A DNA stretch of 64,000 nt from Nicotiana tabacum (taxonomy: Eukaryota; Streptophyta; Magnoliopsida; Solanales; Solanaceae). The stretch's first letter is position 1, and the number at the start of each line of letters is the position of its first letter. The stretch lies in the NCBI RefSeq assembly GCF_000715075.1, contig NC_134080.1, positions 38,296,758-38,360,757 of the forward strand, read 5' to 3'. A model generated the notes under the pieces. It had not been told where the DNA came from. It was given only the letters and a program-made list of their open reading frames with translations, and did not search any database. The position numbers and the translations under genes are program-made. Below are positions 36,361-46,243 of the stretch, in pieces.

Positions 36361-36774
36361 ATTAGACCTTAATCTCTTCGGTTGAACCAGTGACGGAGGA
36401 ACACAAAACTTTCAAAACTTAGATCTGGGATTTAGGCTTCCCTGATCAGATTCGGACCAAACCAAGTATGGTTTGGTCACGAGGAGGGTCTGGGGAGTGT
36501 CTGGTGTGAAGCTGGGGTTGGTTGGTGTAGATCGAGTTTTGACTCGAATCTTCAAATGAAGATTCGAGGACCTGGAGGGTGATTCGAACTAAACGGTTAA
36601 CAGGTCTATGTTCAGGGTGGTGAGGGGGTTCTATGGTGTTCAGGGCAAGGTCACCGGCGTTCATGCCGCCGGTTTTTCATGGTGAGGAGTACAGGGGCGG
36701 CTCTAGGGTTTGTGGGTTTGGGTGAAGACGACGAGGCTGGGGTATTGGATAGGGGGGTAGGGTACGATTATGAA

Positions 36775-36782
36775 CTTATATA
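36775..36782 (-). promoter_or_regulatory. TATA box of the Ogre-2 LTR
   Basis: TATATAAG on the reverse strand about 730 bp inside the LTR. The identical octamer is at the homologous place in Ogre-3 (53916-53923). Confidence 0.65.
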
Positions 36783-37058
36783 GTTAGTGGGTGGACGGAT
36801 CTCGACCGTTAGATCAATTTAGATCTACGGTCTGGATCTGGTGGTTAAATGGAACGGTGTCGTTTCAAGTGTTGAGGGTTTGGGTTCGGTCCGGTTGTAA
36901 ACGGGTCGGGTTCCCCAGTGGGTTGTGGGGAAGTGATCTTGGCCGTTGATCAACCTGAGATCAACGGCCCAGATCACACTGGACTAAAACGTCGTCGTTT
37001 GGACGTCCTGGGCATCAGGTGGCCTGGACCGGGCAGGCCTGGGTCTTGGGCTGTTTGT

Positions 37059-37087
37059 TTGGGCCAATTTTGTTAAAATTGGCCCAA
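37059..37087. promoter_or_regulatory. Conserved U3 palindrome with GGCCCA motifs, Ogre-2
   Basis: Perfect 13-bp arms TTGGGCCAATTTT and AAAATTGGCCCAA with a GTT centre. Ogre-3 keeps it at 53592-53621. TGGGCC/GGCCCA is the core bound by TCP factors in plant promoters (established), so a role as LTR enhancer is possible (inference). Confidence 0.65.
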
Positions 37088-37506
37088 GTCCGGAAGGGAA
37101 GGTGTCCTTTCTTTATTTTTTTTATTTCCTTTTTCTTATTTATTTTAAAACAAAACTAAGCCAAAAAATCAAATTAAAATTAAATACACACTCAATACAA
37201 TTATTTGCACACACACTAAAATATTTCAAAACAGGTAAAGTCAAACAAAATAAAATCACGGACGAAGATGCCTATTCATGATTTTCTATTTAACGACCGG
37301 ATTACGGCTCGAATTATGCAGGACACATATATTTTTTTTTTTGAATTTTGTTTTAATAAAGTAAATAAATAAAAATGGGCCGAAGTCACAAATAAATCAA
37401 CAAGGTGCCGCACAGAAATCCAAAAATTGTACAGCAGGGCCGATTATTATTTTTTTTATTTCTTTTTGGAGCGATTGTCGTGCGAAACAAAAATCACGTG
37501 CTCACA

Positions 37507-37519
37507 GCTGTCCCTCTTT
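37507..37519 (-). other. Polypurine tract of Ogre-2
   Basis: AAAGAGGGACAGC on the reverse strand directly before the LTR start; one base from the Ogre-1 tract. Confidence 0.8.
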
Positions 37520-37620
37520 GTTCGGAAACACGAAGGGTTTTCGTGCAAAGATAAAGTGAGCATGTATGAGCGATTTTTGCCTATAGACCACTCCGTATGA
37601 AGCATTTTTTTTTGAAAGAT

Positions 37621-37692
37621 CTGACCGAATCTTGCTTCAAAGATTTCCTACATATCCTGGGCTAAACAGGAATCAGGTCAATGTAGTTCGAG
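37621..37692 (-). other. Structured motif, Ogre-2 copy d (before the polypurine tract)
   Basis: Reverse strand: CGAACTACAT, CCTGATT, CCTG-TTTAGCC-CAGG stem, ATATGTAGG closing the outer stem (CTACAT/ATGTAG), then ATCTT-TGAAGC-AAGAT hairpin and TCGGTCAG. One of ten copies; see findings. Confidence 0.75.
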
Positions 37693-38237
37693 AAGTTTTG
37701 GTAGCTGGGACTACCATGGGATTGCAATGCTTGCTGCTACTGCTGCTGCTGTTGTCACTGCTACGTTACTGACCGCCTTATTACAATCAAACGAAAATTG
37801 GAAACTGAACTAACTACTTATATGCATGTCAACTGCTAGTTACAAGATTCTTATCTATGATTCTCTTACGACTTGATCTTGGGTCTTAGCTGATTCTGCT
37901 TGTAGACTCCGATCTGAATCCTGATGCTTGCGAGTTGCGGCGACCTGTTTAATCTCTGGGATACTGAGTGAGACGCGATTGGCAGGGTTTAGGACCTTAG
38001 TCAAATGTTGGAGTCGATCTGCTCTCCATTCACTCTGATATCTCGGGATGTCTTCTTTTGTCTTTTTCTTCTTTGATTCTGAGTTGAGACTCATCTCGTG
38101 GGTCGTTTCGATCCGTGTGGCTCGAGGTTAGACCTGCGGGAGAAAACAAACGGACGAAATTTTCTGCCCCAGTTTCACTAGGAAAATTTCGTTAATTATT
38201 CACCAGGAAGTTCATAAAATTGATGAAAGAGGATATG
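37693..38237 (-). other. 3' UTR of Ogre-2 between motif d and the tandem array
   Basis: Non-coding; it matches the same interval of Ogre-1 in patches. An 80-codon open frame at 37855-38094 (reverse) is not conserved in Ogre-1 and is not called. Confidence 0.5.
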
Positions 38238-39712
38238 CATGCTCAGTTCAGGGTTGGAGCCCTAATACCGACTAGATGGGAAAAGGTTCAGTTTAGGGTT
38301 TAAAACCCTAAAGCTGATTGCGTGAAAAAGCTCAGTTTAGAGTTTAAAACTCTAATGCTGGCTGGAAAAAAAACCCTAATGCTGACTAAAAGGAAAATTC
38401 AGTTTAGGGTTTAAAACCCTAATGCTGATTGCATGAAAAAACTCAGTTTAGAGTTTAAAACTCTAATGCTGGCTGGAAGGAAAAAGCTCAGTTTAGGGTT
38501 TAAAACCCTAATGCTGACTAAAAGGAAAATTCAGTTTAGGGTTTAAAACCTAATGCTGATTGCATGAAAAAGCTCAGTTTAGAGTTTAAAACTCTAATGC
38601 TGGCTGAAAGGAAAAAGTTCAGTTTAGGGTTTAAAACCCTAATGCTGACTAAAAGGAAAAGTCAGTTTTAGGGTTTAAAACCCTAATGCTGATTGCATGA
38701 AAAAGCTCAGTTTAGAGTTTAAAACTCTAATGCTGACTAAAAGGAAAATTCAATTTAGGGTTTAAAACCCTAATGCTGATTGCATGAAAAAGCTCAGTTT
38801 AGAGTTTAAAACTCTAATGCTGGCTGAAAGGAAAAAGTTCAGTTTAGGGTTTAAAACCCTAATGCTGACTAAAAGGAAAATTCAGTTTAGGGTTTAAAAC
38901 CCTAATGCTGATTGCATGGAAAAGCTCAGTTTAGAGTTTAAAACTCTAATGCTGGCTGAAAGGAAAAAGTTCAGTTTAGGGTTTAAAACCCTAATGCTGA
39001 CTAAAAGGAAAAGTCAATTTTAGGGTTTAAAACCCTAATGCTGATTGCATGAAAAAGCTCAGTTTAGAGTTTAAAACTTTAATGCTGGCTGAAAGGAAAA
39101 TTCAGTTTAGGGTTTAAAACCCTAATGCTGATTGCATGAAAAAGCTCAGTTTAGAGTTTAAAACTCTAATGCTGGCTGAAAGGAAAAAGTTCAGTTTAGG
39201 GTTTAAAACCCTAATGCTGACTAAAAGGAAAATTCAGTTTAGGGTTTAAAACCCTAATGCTGATTGCATGGAAAAGCTCAGTTTAGAGTTTAAAACTCTA
39301 ATGCTGGCTGAAAGGAAAAAGTTCAGTTTAGGGTTTAAAACCCTAATGCTGACTAAAAGGAAAATTCAGTTTAGGGTTTAAAACCCTAATGCTGATTGCA
39401 TGAAAAAGCTCAGTTTAGAGTTTAAAACTCTAATGCTGGCTGAAAGGAAAATTCAGTTTAGGGTTTAAAACCCTAATGCTGATTGCATGAAAAAGCTCAG
39501 TTTAGAGTTTAAAACTCTAATGCTGGCGGGAAGGAAAAAGTTCAGTTTAGGGTTTAAAACCCTAATGCTGACTAAAAGGAAAATTCAGTTTAGGGTTTAA
39601 AACCCTAATGTTGATTGCATGAAAAAGCTCAGTTTAGAGTTTAAAACTCTAATGCTGGCGGGAAGGAAAAAGTTCAGTTTAGGGTTTAAAACCCTAATGC
39701 TGATCGGCTGGG
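38238..39712 (-). repeat. Telobox-rich tandem array in the Ogre-2 3' UTR
   Basis: About 33 units of 43-45 bp. Most are of two core types, CAGTTTAGGGTTTAAAACCC and CAGTTTAGAGTTTAAAACTC, each followed by TAATGCTG. Three linkers (GGCTGAAAGGAAAAA, ACTAAAAGGAAAA, ATTGCATGAAAAA) alternate, making a higher-order repeat of about 133 bp. The first type contains the plant telomere-like box AAACCCTAA on one strand and TTTAGGGTTT on the other. The core is a palindrome, so a transcript could fold into a row of hairpins. The left edge (about 38245-38290) is diverged. Confidence 0.95.
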
Positions 39713-40109
39713 GATAAAGTTCAAGAATACTACACGATCTATTTTTTGAGTTTTCTTGTTTTAATAGAAGATAAAAGGGAGTTTTGCGGGAACTTACCTT
39801 TTGAGTGAATTCTTTATTACCAAAATGTTTCTTGTACCCGTGTACCTTCTTCTTTGGGCGACACCTGCTTCTTGCACGGTTGTCTTGGATTAGACCTGTT
39901 TCAACCTTTCAAACAAAGAATCGTTTGTTAGTTCGGAAATGACGGTCGGTTTGGTGACCTTGATCGTTCCCAATTGCTTTCTTGCGTCTTTATATCTGTT
40001 GCGAAGTTCCGCCATTGATTTGATTCGAATGGCGAAACCTTTAGACTACTCAGGCTTGTATTTCCAGATTCTGTGATGACTTGCCTCATAAGGCCTCTTT
40101 TTTCTTTTT
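39713..40109 (-). other. 3' UTR of Ogre-2, unique stretch
   Basis: Non-coding, homologous to Ogre-1 about 18570-18840 (for example CACCTGCTTCTTGCA). No gene. Confidence 0.5.
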
Positions 40110-40480
40110 GTCCCGTTTTGATTGGAGGTTCTCAACGGGGATTTTATTGGGGGTATTTTGTGGGAATTTGTACAAAAAGGAAGCTCTGTGGGGAATATTT
40201 ACAAAGTGGATTCTTTGTGTGGATTTTTGTACAATGGGGCATGCTGGGGATTTATTTCAAAGCGGGATTTCTAAGATTTGTTGGGGTAAGCTTGCTGGGG
40301 AATATTTACCAAAGGACTCGCTGGGGATGTGCTGATGAAATTCCAACGGAGATTTTTTTTTTTCATACTGGGGAGACTTTGTGGGAGATTGTACAAAAGG
40401 AGAAATTCTGTGGGGATTTGTACAGGGGGAGACTCTGTGGGGATTTGTCCGAGGGCGGACTTGCTGGGGAAGATTTCAAG
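40110..40480 (-). repeat. Degenerate GGGGAttTGTACAAA minisatellite, Ogre-2 3' UTR
   Basis: Units of roughly 25-45 bp containing TGGGGA, TTTGTACAA and GACTCTGTG recur about ten times (plus strand). This composition produces the long Gly/Trp/Cys-rich open frames seen on the plus strand here, which I do not regard as genes. Ogre-1 has no equally long counterpart. Confidence 0.65.
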
Positions 40481-40899
40481 ATTTCTCTCTTTCCTCTTTA
40501 CTCTGTAACACCATCAAACGTCATGATTCATCATGCTTGGGCAATCATACCAACGAGATGAGGCGTTTTCCTTCATGAGACGGGATTCCGTGCAAACAAA
40601 CCATGCCACCTGTCCTTTCTGGTGTGTCCTGAACTCGGGGTTAAAATGCAAAAAGGATTCGAAAAGAAACAAAGAAAGGGGGAAACAAATCAGAAAAGGA
40701 ATACCCTTTTCGGGGCGAGAAAGACTTATCTGAGGAAGATAATGCTGGCTTTAAATGACATGACATGCTCTTTGGACTGGACGTCTGACCTTCTAAGAGC
40801 TTGCGTTTTCCTGAACCAGAACGGATCCGTGATTCCAAACTGGTGGCATTCTGCCGAAACTTTCTTGGGGTGGCGTTATTCTTTTTCGGCCAACCGCAC
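40481..40899 (-). other. 3' UTR of Ogre-2, no gene seen
   Basis: Overlapping open frames on both strands (40622-41140 plus, 40641-40985 minus) lack recognisable domains and run through non-coding repeat, so none is called. Confidence 0.45.
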
Positions 40900-41075
40900 C
40901 CTTTGCGGGTTTTCGCTGGCTGACCTCTCTCATTTCTCTTCCTGTCATCGCTTGATAGCACTCTTTGCGAGTTTTTACCAAACAAGATCTCTCATTTTGG
41001 TTTCTCTACTCCCGTCGCCTCGCGGTGCCCGAAGGTTTTCACCGCCGAGACTCTCTCATTTTATCTCTCTCAATT
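40900..41075 (-). repeat. Degenerate 65-bp repeat shared by Ogre 3' UTRs
   Basis: About three units containing CTTTGCGAGTTTT, CAAGATCTCTCATTT and CCCGTCGCCTCG. The same series is in Ogre-1 at about 19350-19560, so it predates their split. Confidence 0.6.
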
Positions 41076-41240
41076 CAGAGTGTGTCGGTTTCCATTCGTG
41101 GTGCTTATTGGTTTTCCACCGTATTTGGGAATTGATTTGAAGGCTTGTGCTTGGTAAAGAAAGGTAGTGATACCAATTTCTCAACTGCTCGATGTGCCCC
41201 GGTTTCAATTTCAGGGTGGATGGGATTTTATTGTTGGTGT

Positions 41241-41303
41241 GACTGAACCTCAGGGAGAGGCTACCTACGTATCCTTTCGGAATCAAGTCAAACGTAGTTC
41301 AGG
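41241..41303 (-). other. Structured motif, Ogre-2 copy c (after integrase)
   Basis: Reverse strand: CTGAACTACGT, CTTGATTC, GATACGTAGG, CCTC-TCCCT-GAGG hairpin, TTCAGTC. Outer CTGAA/TTCAG and CTACGT/ACGTAG pair. It lies about 160 bp past the end of integrase. One of ten copies; see findings. Confidence 0.75.
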
Positions 41304-41463
41304 CCTCAATCAAATTTTGTTTTTGTTTTCTTTTTTTGTTTTTTTTTTCTTTTTGTTTTGTAAGTGGCTCAAAAGTTGGTGGAGAGGATTGGGTAGTGTT
41401 TGGGAAGTAGTGGGGAACAAACCTTCGCCATTTTCAAACGTGTCAGGACCACTGGAGTACGAT

Positions 41464-43399
41464 TTAGACGTAGTATCTCTTGACTGCATCTGCATTCACT
41501 GCTGTGTCGGGGTCATTTCCTTCGATATCACCTAAATACAATGCTCCTCTCGGCAATATCTTCCTTATGATGTACGGGCCTTTCCAATTTGGGGCAAACT
41601 TTCCTTTTGCTTCTTCATGATGCGGTAGAATACGCCTTAGTACCAGCTGACCTACTTCGAAATTCCGGGGTCGGACTTTCTTGTTATAAGCACGGGCCAT
41701 CCTTCGTTGGTATAACTGTCCGTGACAAACTGCGGCCATTCGCTTTTCATCAATCAACGTCAATTGTTCTAACCGAGTCTTGACCCACTCGTTGTCCTCG
41801 ATTTTTGCTTCGACAATGATTCGAAGCGAAGGAATTTCTACCTCTGCCGGTATTACAGCCTCGGTCCCATAGACCAAAAGATAAGGAGTCGCCCCCACCG
41901 ATGTGCGTACCGTAGTGCGGTACCCTAATAATGCAAAAGGTAACTACTCATGCCACTGTCGGGAACTTTGTATTATTTTCCTCAAAATCTTCTTGATGTT
42001 TTTATTTGCAGCTTCCACAGCACCATTGGCTTTCGGCCGATAAGGAGTAGAATTCCTATGCGTTATCTTGAACTGCTCGCATACATCTCCCATCAAGTGA
42101 CTGTTCAAGTTTGCTGCATTATCTGTAATGATAGTCGCAGGAATACCGAAACGACAGATAAGATTTGAGTGCACAAAATCTACTACAGCTTTCTTAGTGA
42201 CCGACTTGAGAGTGACAGCTTCTACCCATTTTGTGAAGTAATCGATGGCAACCAGTATAAACCTATGTCCATTCGAGGCCTTCGGTTCAATTGGTCCAAT
42301 GACGTCCATGCCCCAGGCGACAAATGGCCAAGGCGCAGACATGGGATGCAGTTCCGTGGGAGGTGCATGAATCAAATCACCGTGCACCTGACACTGATGA
42401 CATTTCCGAACGAAGCTGAAGCAATCCTTTTCCATGGTCATCCAGTAATAACCTGCTCTAAGGATTTTCTTCGCTAAGACATACCCGTTCATGTGAGGTC
42501 CGCACACACCTGCGTGTACTTCATGCATGATCTTTCTCGCTTCCTCGATATCGACACATCTTAGGAGATTGAGGTCCGGGGTCCTCTTATACAACAATTC
42601 GCCGCTCAGAAAGAAACCACTTGCATGTCGCCTAATGGTCCTTTTTTGATCTCTAGTAGCGTGCTCGGGGTATTCTTGTGTCTTCAGGAATTTCTTGATG
42701 TCATGGTACCAAGGCTGCGTATTTGATCCCGCCTCGATTACACTGCAGTAACCGTGTCTTTCCTTGATTTGGATTTCCAAAGGATCGACGTGGGCGTTGC
42801 CCGGGTAGGGTAACATTGAAGCCAAAGTAGCAAGTGCATCTGCCAGTTCATTGTGACACCTCGGAATATACCTGAACACTATTGAGGTAAAGCGCTTGCT
42901 GAGGTCCTCCGCATGTTGTCGGTATGGGATAAGTTTGACATCCCGAGGTTCCCATTCGCCTTGAGCTTGCCGAATGATCAGGTCAGAATCTCCCATAATC
43001 AGTAAGTTTTCGACATCCTGATCAATTGCCATATGCATGCCCATAATGCAGGCTTCATACGCGGCTGTATTGTTTGTGCAAAAGAAACGCAGTCTAGCTG
43101 TGGCGGGATAGTGCTGACCGGAAGGCGAGATCAAAATTGCCCCAATCCCTACACCCTTGGCGTTCACGGCTCCGTCAAAGAACATCTTCCAAACATGAGC
43201 TTCCTCCGAGATCACTTCTACGGTGTTGACTTCTTCATCTGGAAAGTAGGTATCCAATGGCTGGTATTCTTCATCAACCGGATTTTCGGCCAAATAATCT
43301 GCTAACGCCTGGGCTTTCATTGTCGTGCGAGTGACAAACTATGTCGAATTCCGTAAGCAAGATTTGTCATTTAGCCAGTCTCCCAGTAGGCATTGGTTT
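41464..43399 (-). pseudogene. pol: Ogre-2 archaeal-type RNase H and integrase
   Basis: The 43320-41944 frame (458 residues) starts within the tether after the Ty3-type RNase H. It carries a full archaeal-type RNase H with its acidic residues in FFDGAVNAKGVGIGAIL, AAYEACIMGM, GDSDLIIRQ and HNELADALATL. Integrase follows: zinc-finger residues in HEVHAGVCGPHMNG and CHQCQ, DDE core in WGMDVIGPIEP, IITDNAANLNS and PYRPKANGAVEAANK. An amber codon (41944-41946) precedes the C-terminal part (41898-41464) with NWKGPYIIRKI (GPY/F-type module), which ends at a TAA. Relative to Ogre-1, a 2-nt deletion near 43340 and an amber at 43400 separate this region from RT. RNase H removes the RNA template; integrase inserts the cDNA. 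No chromodomain is present, as expected for the Tat lineage. Confidence 0.9.
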
Positions 43400-44915
43400 C
43401 TAAAATATATACTTCAAAGGATCCAACCTGCTTATGAGGAATGTAGTGTGGGCTTGGAGATAATGTCTCAGCTTTTGAGCAACCCATGTGAGAGCGCAGC
43501 ATGTCCTTTCCAGCAGAGTGTATTTGGCCTCGTAGCCGGTGAATTTCTTGCTCAAGTAGTAAATTGCTTGCTCCTTCTTTCCGGTTACGTCATGTTGCCC
43601 GAGGATGCAGCCGAAAGAATTCTCCAAGACTGTCAGATACAAGAAAAGTGGCCTTCCTGGTTCCGGAGGGACCAAGACCAGGGGATTCGAAAGGTATTCT
43701 TTGACTTTATCAAAGGCTTCTTGACACTCAACTGTCCATTTGATCGCCGCATCTTTCCTTAAAAGCTTGAATATGGGCTCACACGTGCTTGTCAGCTGGG
43801 CAATAAACCGACTGATGTAGTTCAACCTGCCCAAAAGACTCATCACGTCTTTCTTTGTTCTTGGGGGAGGCAGATCTCTGATGGATTTTATCTTAGTTGG
43901 ATCTAGCTCGATACCTCTCCTGCTTACGATGAAGCCCAAAAGTTTGCCCGGCGGAACTCCGAAAGCACATTTGGCTGGGTTTAGCTTCAAATCATACTTC
44001 CTTAGCCTCTCGAAGAATTTCCTCAAGTCTTGGATGTGATTATCCTGCGTTCTAGACTTGACTATCACGTCATCCACGTACACCTCTATTTCCTGATGCA
44101 TCATGTCATGGAAAATGGCAGTCATGGCCCTCATGTAAGTAGCTCCAGCATTCTTCAGACCAAATGGCATGACCCGATAACAGTAGGTGCCCCAAGGCGT
44201 GGTGAATGCAGTCTTCTCGGCGTCCTCTTCATCCATCAGTACCTGATGATATCCAGCGTAACAATCTACGAAAGACTGTATCTCGTGTTTGGCGCAATTA
44301 TCAACGAGGATGTAGATGTTGGGCAGCGGGAAATTATCTTTAGGACTTGCTCTGTTTAGATCTCGGTAATCTACACATACGCGAGTTTTCCCGTCCTTTT
44401 TTGGTACTGGAACCACATTCGCCAGCCATGTTGTATATTGGACTACCCGAATCACTCCCGTTTTCAGCTGCTTGATGATCTCCTCTTTAATCTTGTCACT
44501 GACCTCAGTTTTGAACTTTCGTTGCTTTTGTTGAACTGGAGGATGATCAGGATGAATCGGAAATTTATGAACTACTAGATCAACACCTAGTCCCGGCATG
44601 TCATCATATGACCAAGCAAACACGTCTTTGAATTCAAGAAGAAGTTGAATTATCGCCTCTCGCGTTTTCTTGTCCGTGTGAATGCTTATCTTGGTCTCCC
44701 GGATTTCTTCCGGGGTTCCTAAATTTACCGGTTCAGTGTCATTCAGATTCGGCTTAGGTTTATTCTCAAAATATTCCAACTCTCGGTTTATCTCCCTAAA
44801 AGCCTCTTCCGCATCATATTCTGGTTCTGGGTTCATTAATTCGCAGTTAAATAACTCATTGTGATCCGGGCGTGAAGTCCGCAAGCATGTCGTATTTAAA
44901 GCCGCATTATTAGGA
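43400..44915 (-). CDS. pol: Ogre-2 reverse transcriptase and degenerate Ty3-type RNase H (exon 2 of pro-pol)
   Basis: An open frame of 494 codons from its first Met (44884), and open from the predicted splice acceptor at 44915. RT blocks in order: VVPVPKKDGKTRVCVDYRDL (template-grip region), FVDCYAGYHQVLMDEEDAEK with the first catalytic Asp, PFGLKNAGATYMRAM, the YVDD box in VYVDDVIVKS, and LLGFIVSRRGIELDP. The Ty3-type RNase H begins PLFLYLTVLENSFGC; where active Ty3 enzymes have an Asp-Ala-Ser there is no Asp, so this domain is probably structural only and the separate archaeal-type RNase H does the cleavage. It copies element RNA into cDNA in the cytoplasmic particle. The frame ends at an amber where Ogre-1 reads through, so the polyprotein is broken. 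Confidence 0.92.
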
Positions 44916-45131
44916 CTGAAAAGGAAAATAAAAGGAAAAATGATAAAAATCAGAACAAAAGAAAGAATAGGAAAGCAAATGATGATTTTTTTTTATATAT
45001 TTTCTTTGGAAAGTTGGAAGACAACAATGTTTACAACTAGGAATTCAAAGCAACAATAGAAAAGAAGAAAACGTTCAAGTTATGTCCTGGAGATAACTTG
45101 TGACACAGGAAAGGTGGCGGGACAGGTCTAC
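44916..45131 (-). other. Predicted 216-bp Ogre intron between protease and RT
   Basis: Donor GG|GTAGAC (GT at 45131-45130) and acceptor CCTTTTCAG|T (AG ends at 44916), preceded by a long T/C tract (TTTTCCTTTTATTTTCC). Exon 1 leaves two bases of a codon and exon 2 supplies one, so splicing joins the protease/G-patch frame to the RT frame with no stop. The TAG that ends the upstream ORF (45128-45130) lies inside the donor. An intron at this place is an established Ogre trait; these exact sites are my prediction. Confidence 0.6.
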
Positions 45132-46204
45132 CCGGACTTCCGTCTAGTCGGGAATGGCGTGGCCTCCCAGTTTTGAAGTTGGGCGCTCGGCCCCATGTAC
45201 AGCATCTCAGCAGTGCTTGTGCCTTCACCTGGTTGAACCATGTGGACCTCATAGAGCATCTCTCTCATTGCCCCACATATCTCCTCAATTTCCTCAGCTG
45301 TGAAGACCTCATCATCTTCTTCTTCAGTGTACCTCGGCCTGATGAAGGTTGCATATAAATCCGGCAGTGGTTGAGGTAACTTCCAACCCTCATTTCTCCT
45401 TTTCTTTGCCCATTCTTCATCAGCTGGATTAGGTTTGAAACCTAGTCCAAAAGGTTTCTTGATGATTGACAAAGTAACGGGTTCTGTTATTCCCTGAAGG
45501 GTTCGTCCAAGTCCCTTCCCTGGCCTAAATCTGTGTCGGATCATCTCTTTGGCCACCATAACCGAAGCGTTAGACAAGAAAGGCTGGGGGCAGGGTATTC
45601 CCTCTTCGTGCTGCTCTGCCAGTACAATCTCGAAAGCTTGATAGACCGTATGTTCGCTTCCTTCTCTCGATTCAAGGTACGGGATGGATGGGTCCCGATA
45701 AATGGCATGCTCATCTTCCCCATGGACCACGATCTCTCGGTCTTCGTACTCGAACTTCACCATCTGGTGAAGAGTGGAAGGCACGGCTCCTGCCGCATGG
45801 ATCCAAGGCCTGCCAAGGAGGAAATTGTAGGATGTGTCCATGTCGATCACCTGGAAGGTTACTCGAAATTCGACTGGTCCTATGACCAACATCAGGTCTA
45901 TTTCTCCCATGGTATCTCTCTTGATGCCGTCGAAAGCTCTTACGCAGACATTGTTGGGTCGGATTCTTCCGGTCCCAATTTCCATTCTCTATAGCGTGGA
46001 GAGCGGGCAAATGTCAACACCTGATCCCCCGTCCAACATTACTCGCTTGACATAGTAGTCCTCGCATTTAACTGTTAAATGCAAGGCCTTGTTGTGTACT
46101 GCTCCTTCCGGGGGTAAATCATTCTTGCTGAAAGAGATTTGGTTGACGGCAAAGAGTCTTTCTGTCATCCGCTCTAGTTGCTCAACCGAGGTTTCAACTG
46201 GCAC
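45128..46204 (-). CDS. Ogre-2 protease with G-patch (exon 1 of pro-pol), one internal amber
   Basis: Retropepsin active site region VMLDGGSGVDICPLSTL, followed after an amber codon (45989-45991) by MEIGTGRIRPNN, the RAFDGIKRDTMGEIDL strand region, and FLLGRPWIHAAGAVP (second conserved Gly block). A G-patch-like segment (MIRHRFRPGKGLGRTLQGI) and an acidic linker EEEDDEVFTAEEIEEICGA come next. Retropepsin works as a dimer and releases gag, RT and integrase from the precursor. A G-patch next to a protease is known from betaretroviruses and may bind RNA or RT (family knowledge). The coding part is expected to continue across the predicted intron into RT. Ogre-1 keeps the same order. Confidence 0.88.
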
Positions 46205-46243
46205 ATATGCTTCATTCAGGGTCTTCAGTAAGATCTTTTGATG

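Larger units (their letters stand above)
33560..37506 (-). repeat. 3' LTR of Ogre-2 (3.95 kb)
   Basis: On the reverse strand it begins TGTGAGCACGTGATTTTTG after the polypurine tract and ends GGAGGTGTGACA. From its TATA box (36775-36782) the promoter-side U3 is only about 0.7 kb and the rest about 3.2 kb. The last 300 bp before the PBS end are also alignable with Ogre-1, unlike most of the LTR. Confidence 0.93.

Noticed and set aside
38238..39712. Interstitial telomere repeat
   Set aside because: The telomere-like heptamer occurs only within a longer 44-bp unit and is never in tandem head-to-tail TTTAGGG runs.
38238..39712. CRISPR-like array (repeated palindromes with spacers)
   Set aside because: The linkers are themselves repeated, not unique, and the array is in a plant retrotransposon 3' UTR.
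40073..40561. 162-codon Gly/Trp/Cys-rich open frame on the plus strand
   Set aside because: It lies in a degenerate minisatellite of the Ogre-2 3' UTR, antisense to the element, with overlapping alternative frames and no counterpart in Ogre-1.
40622..41140. 172-codon plus-strand open frame and its reverse-strand shadow
   Set aside because: It runs through the degenerate 65-bp repeat of the 3' UTR and shows no domain or conservation.
45533..45994. 153-codon plus-strand frame opposite the protease
   Set aside because: Antisense shadow of the protease/G-patch coding sequence.
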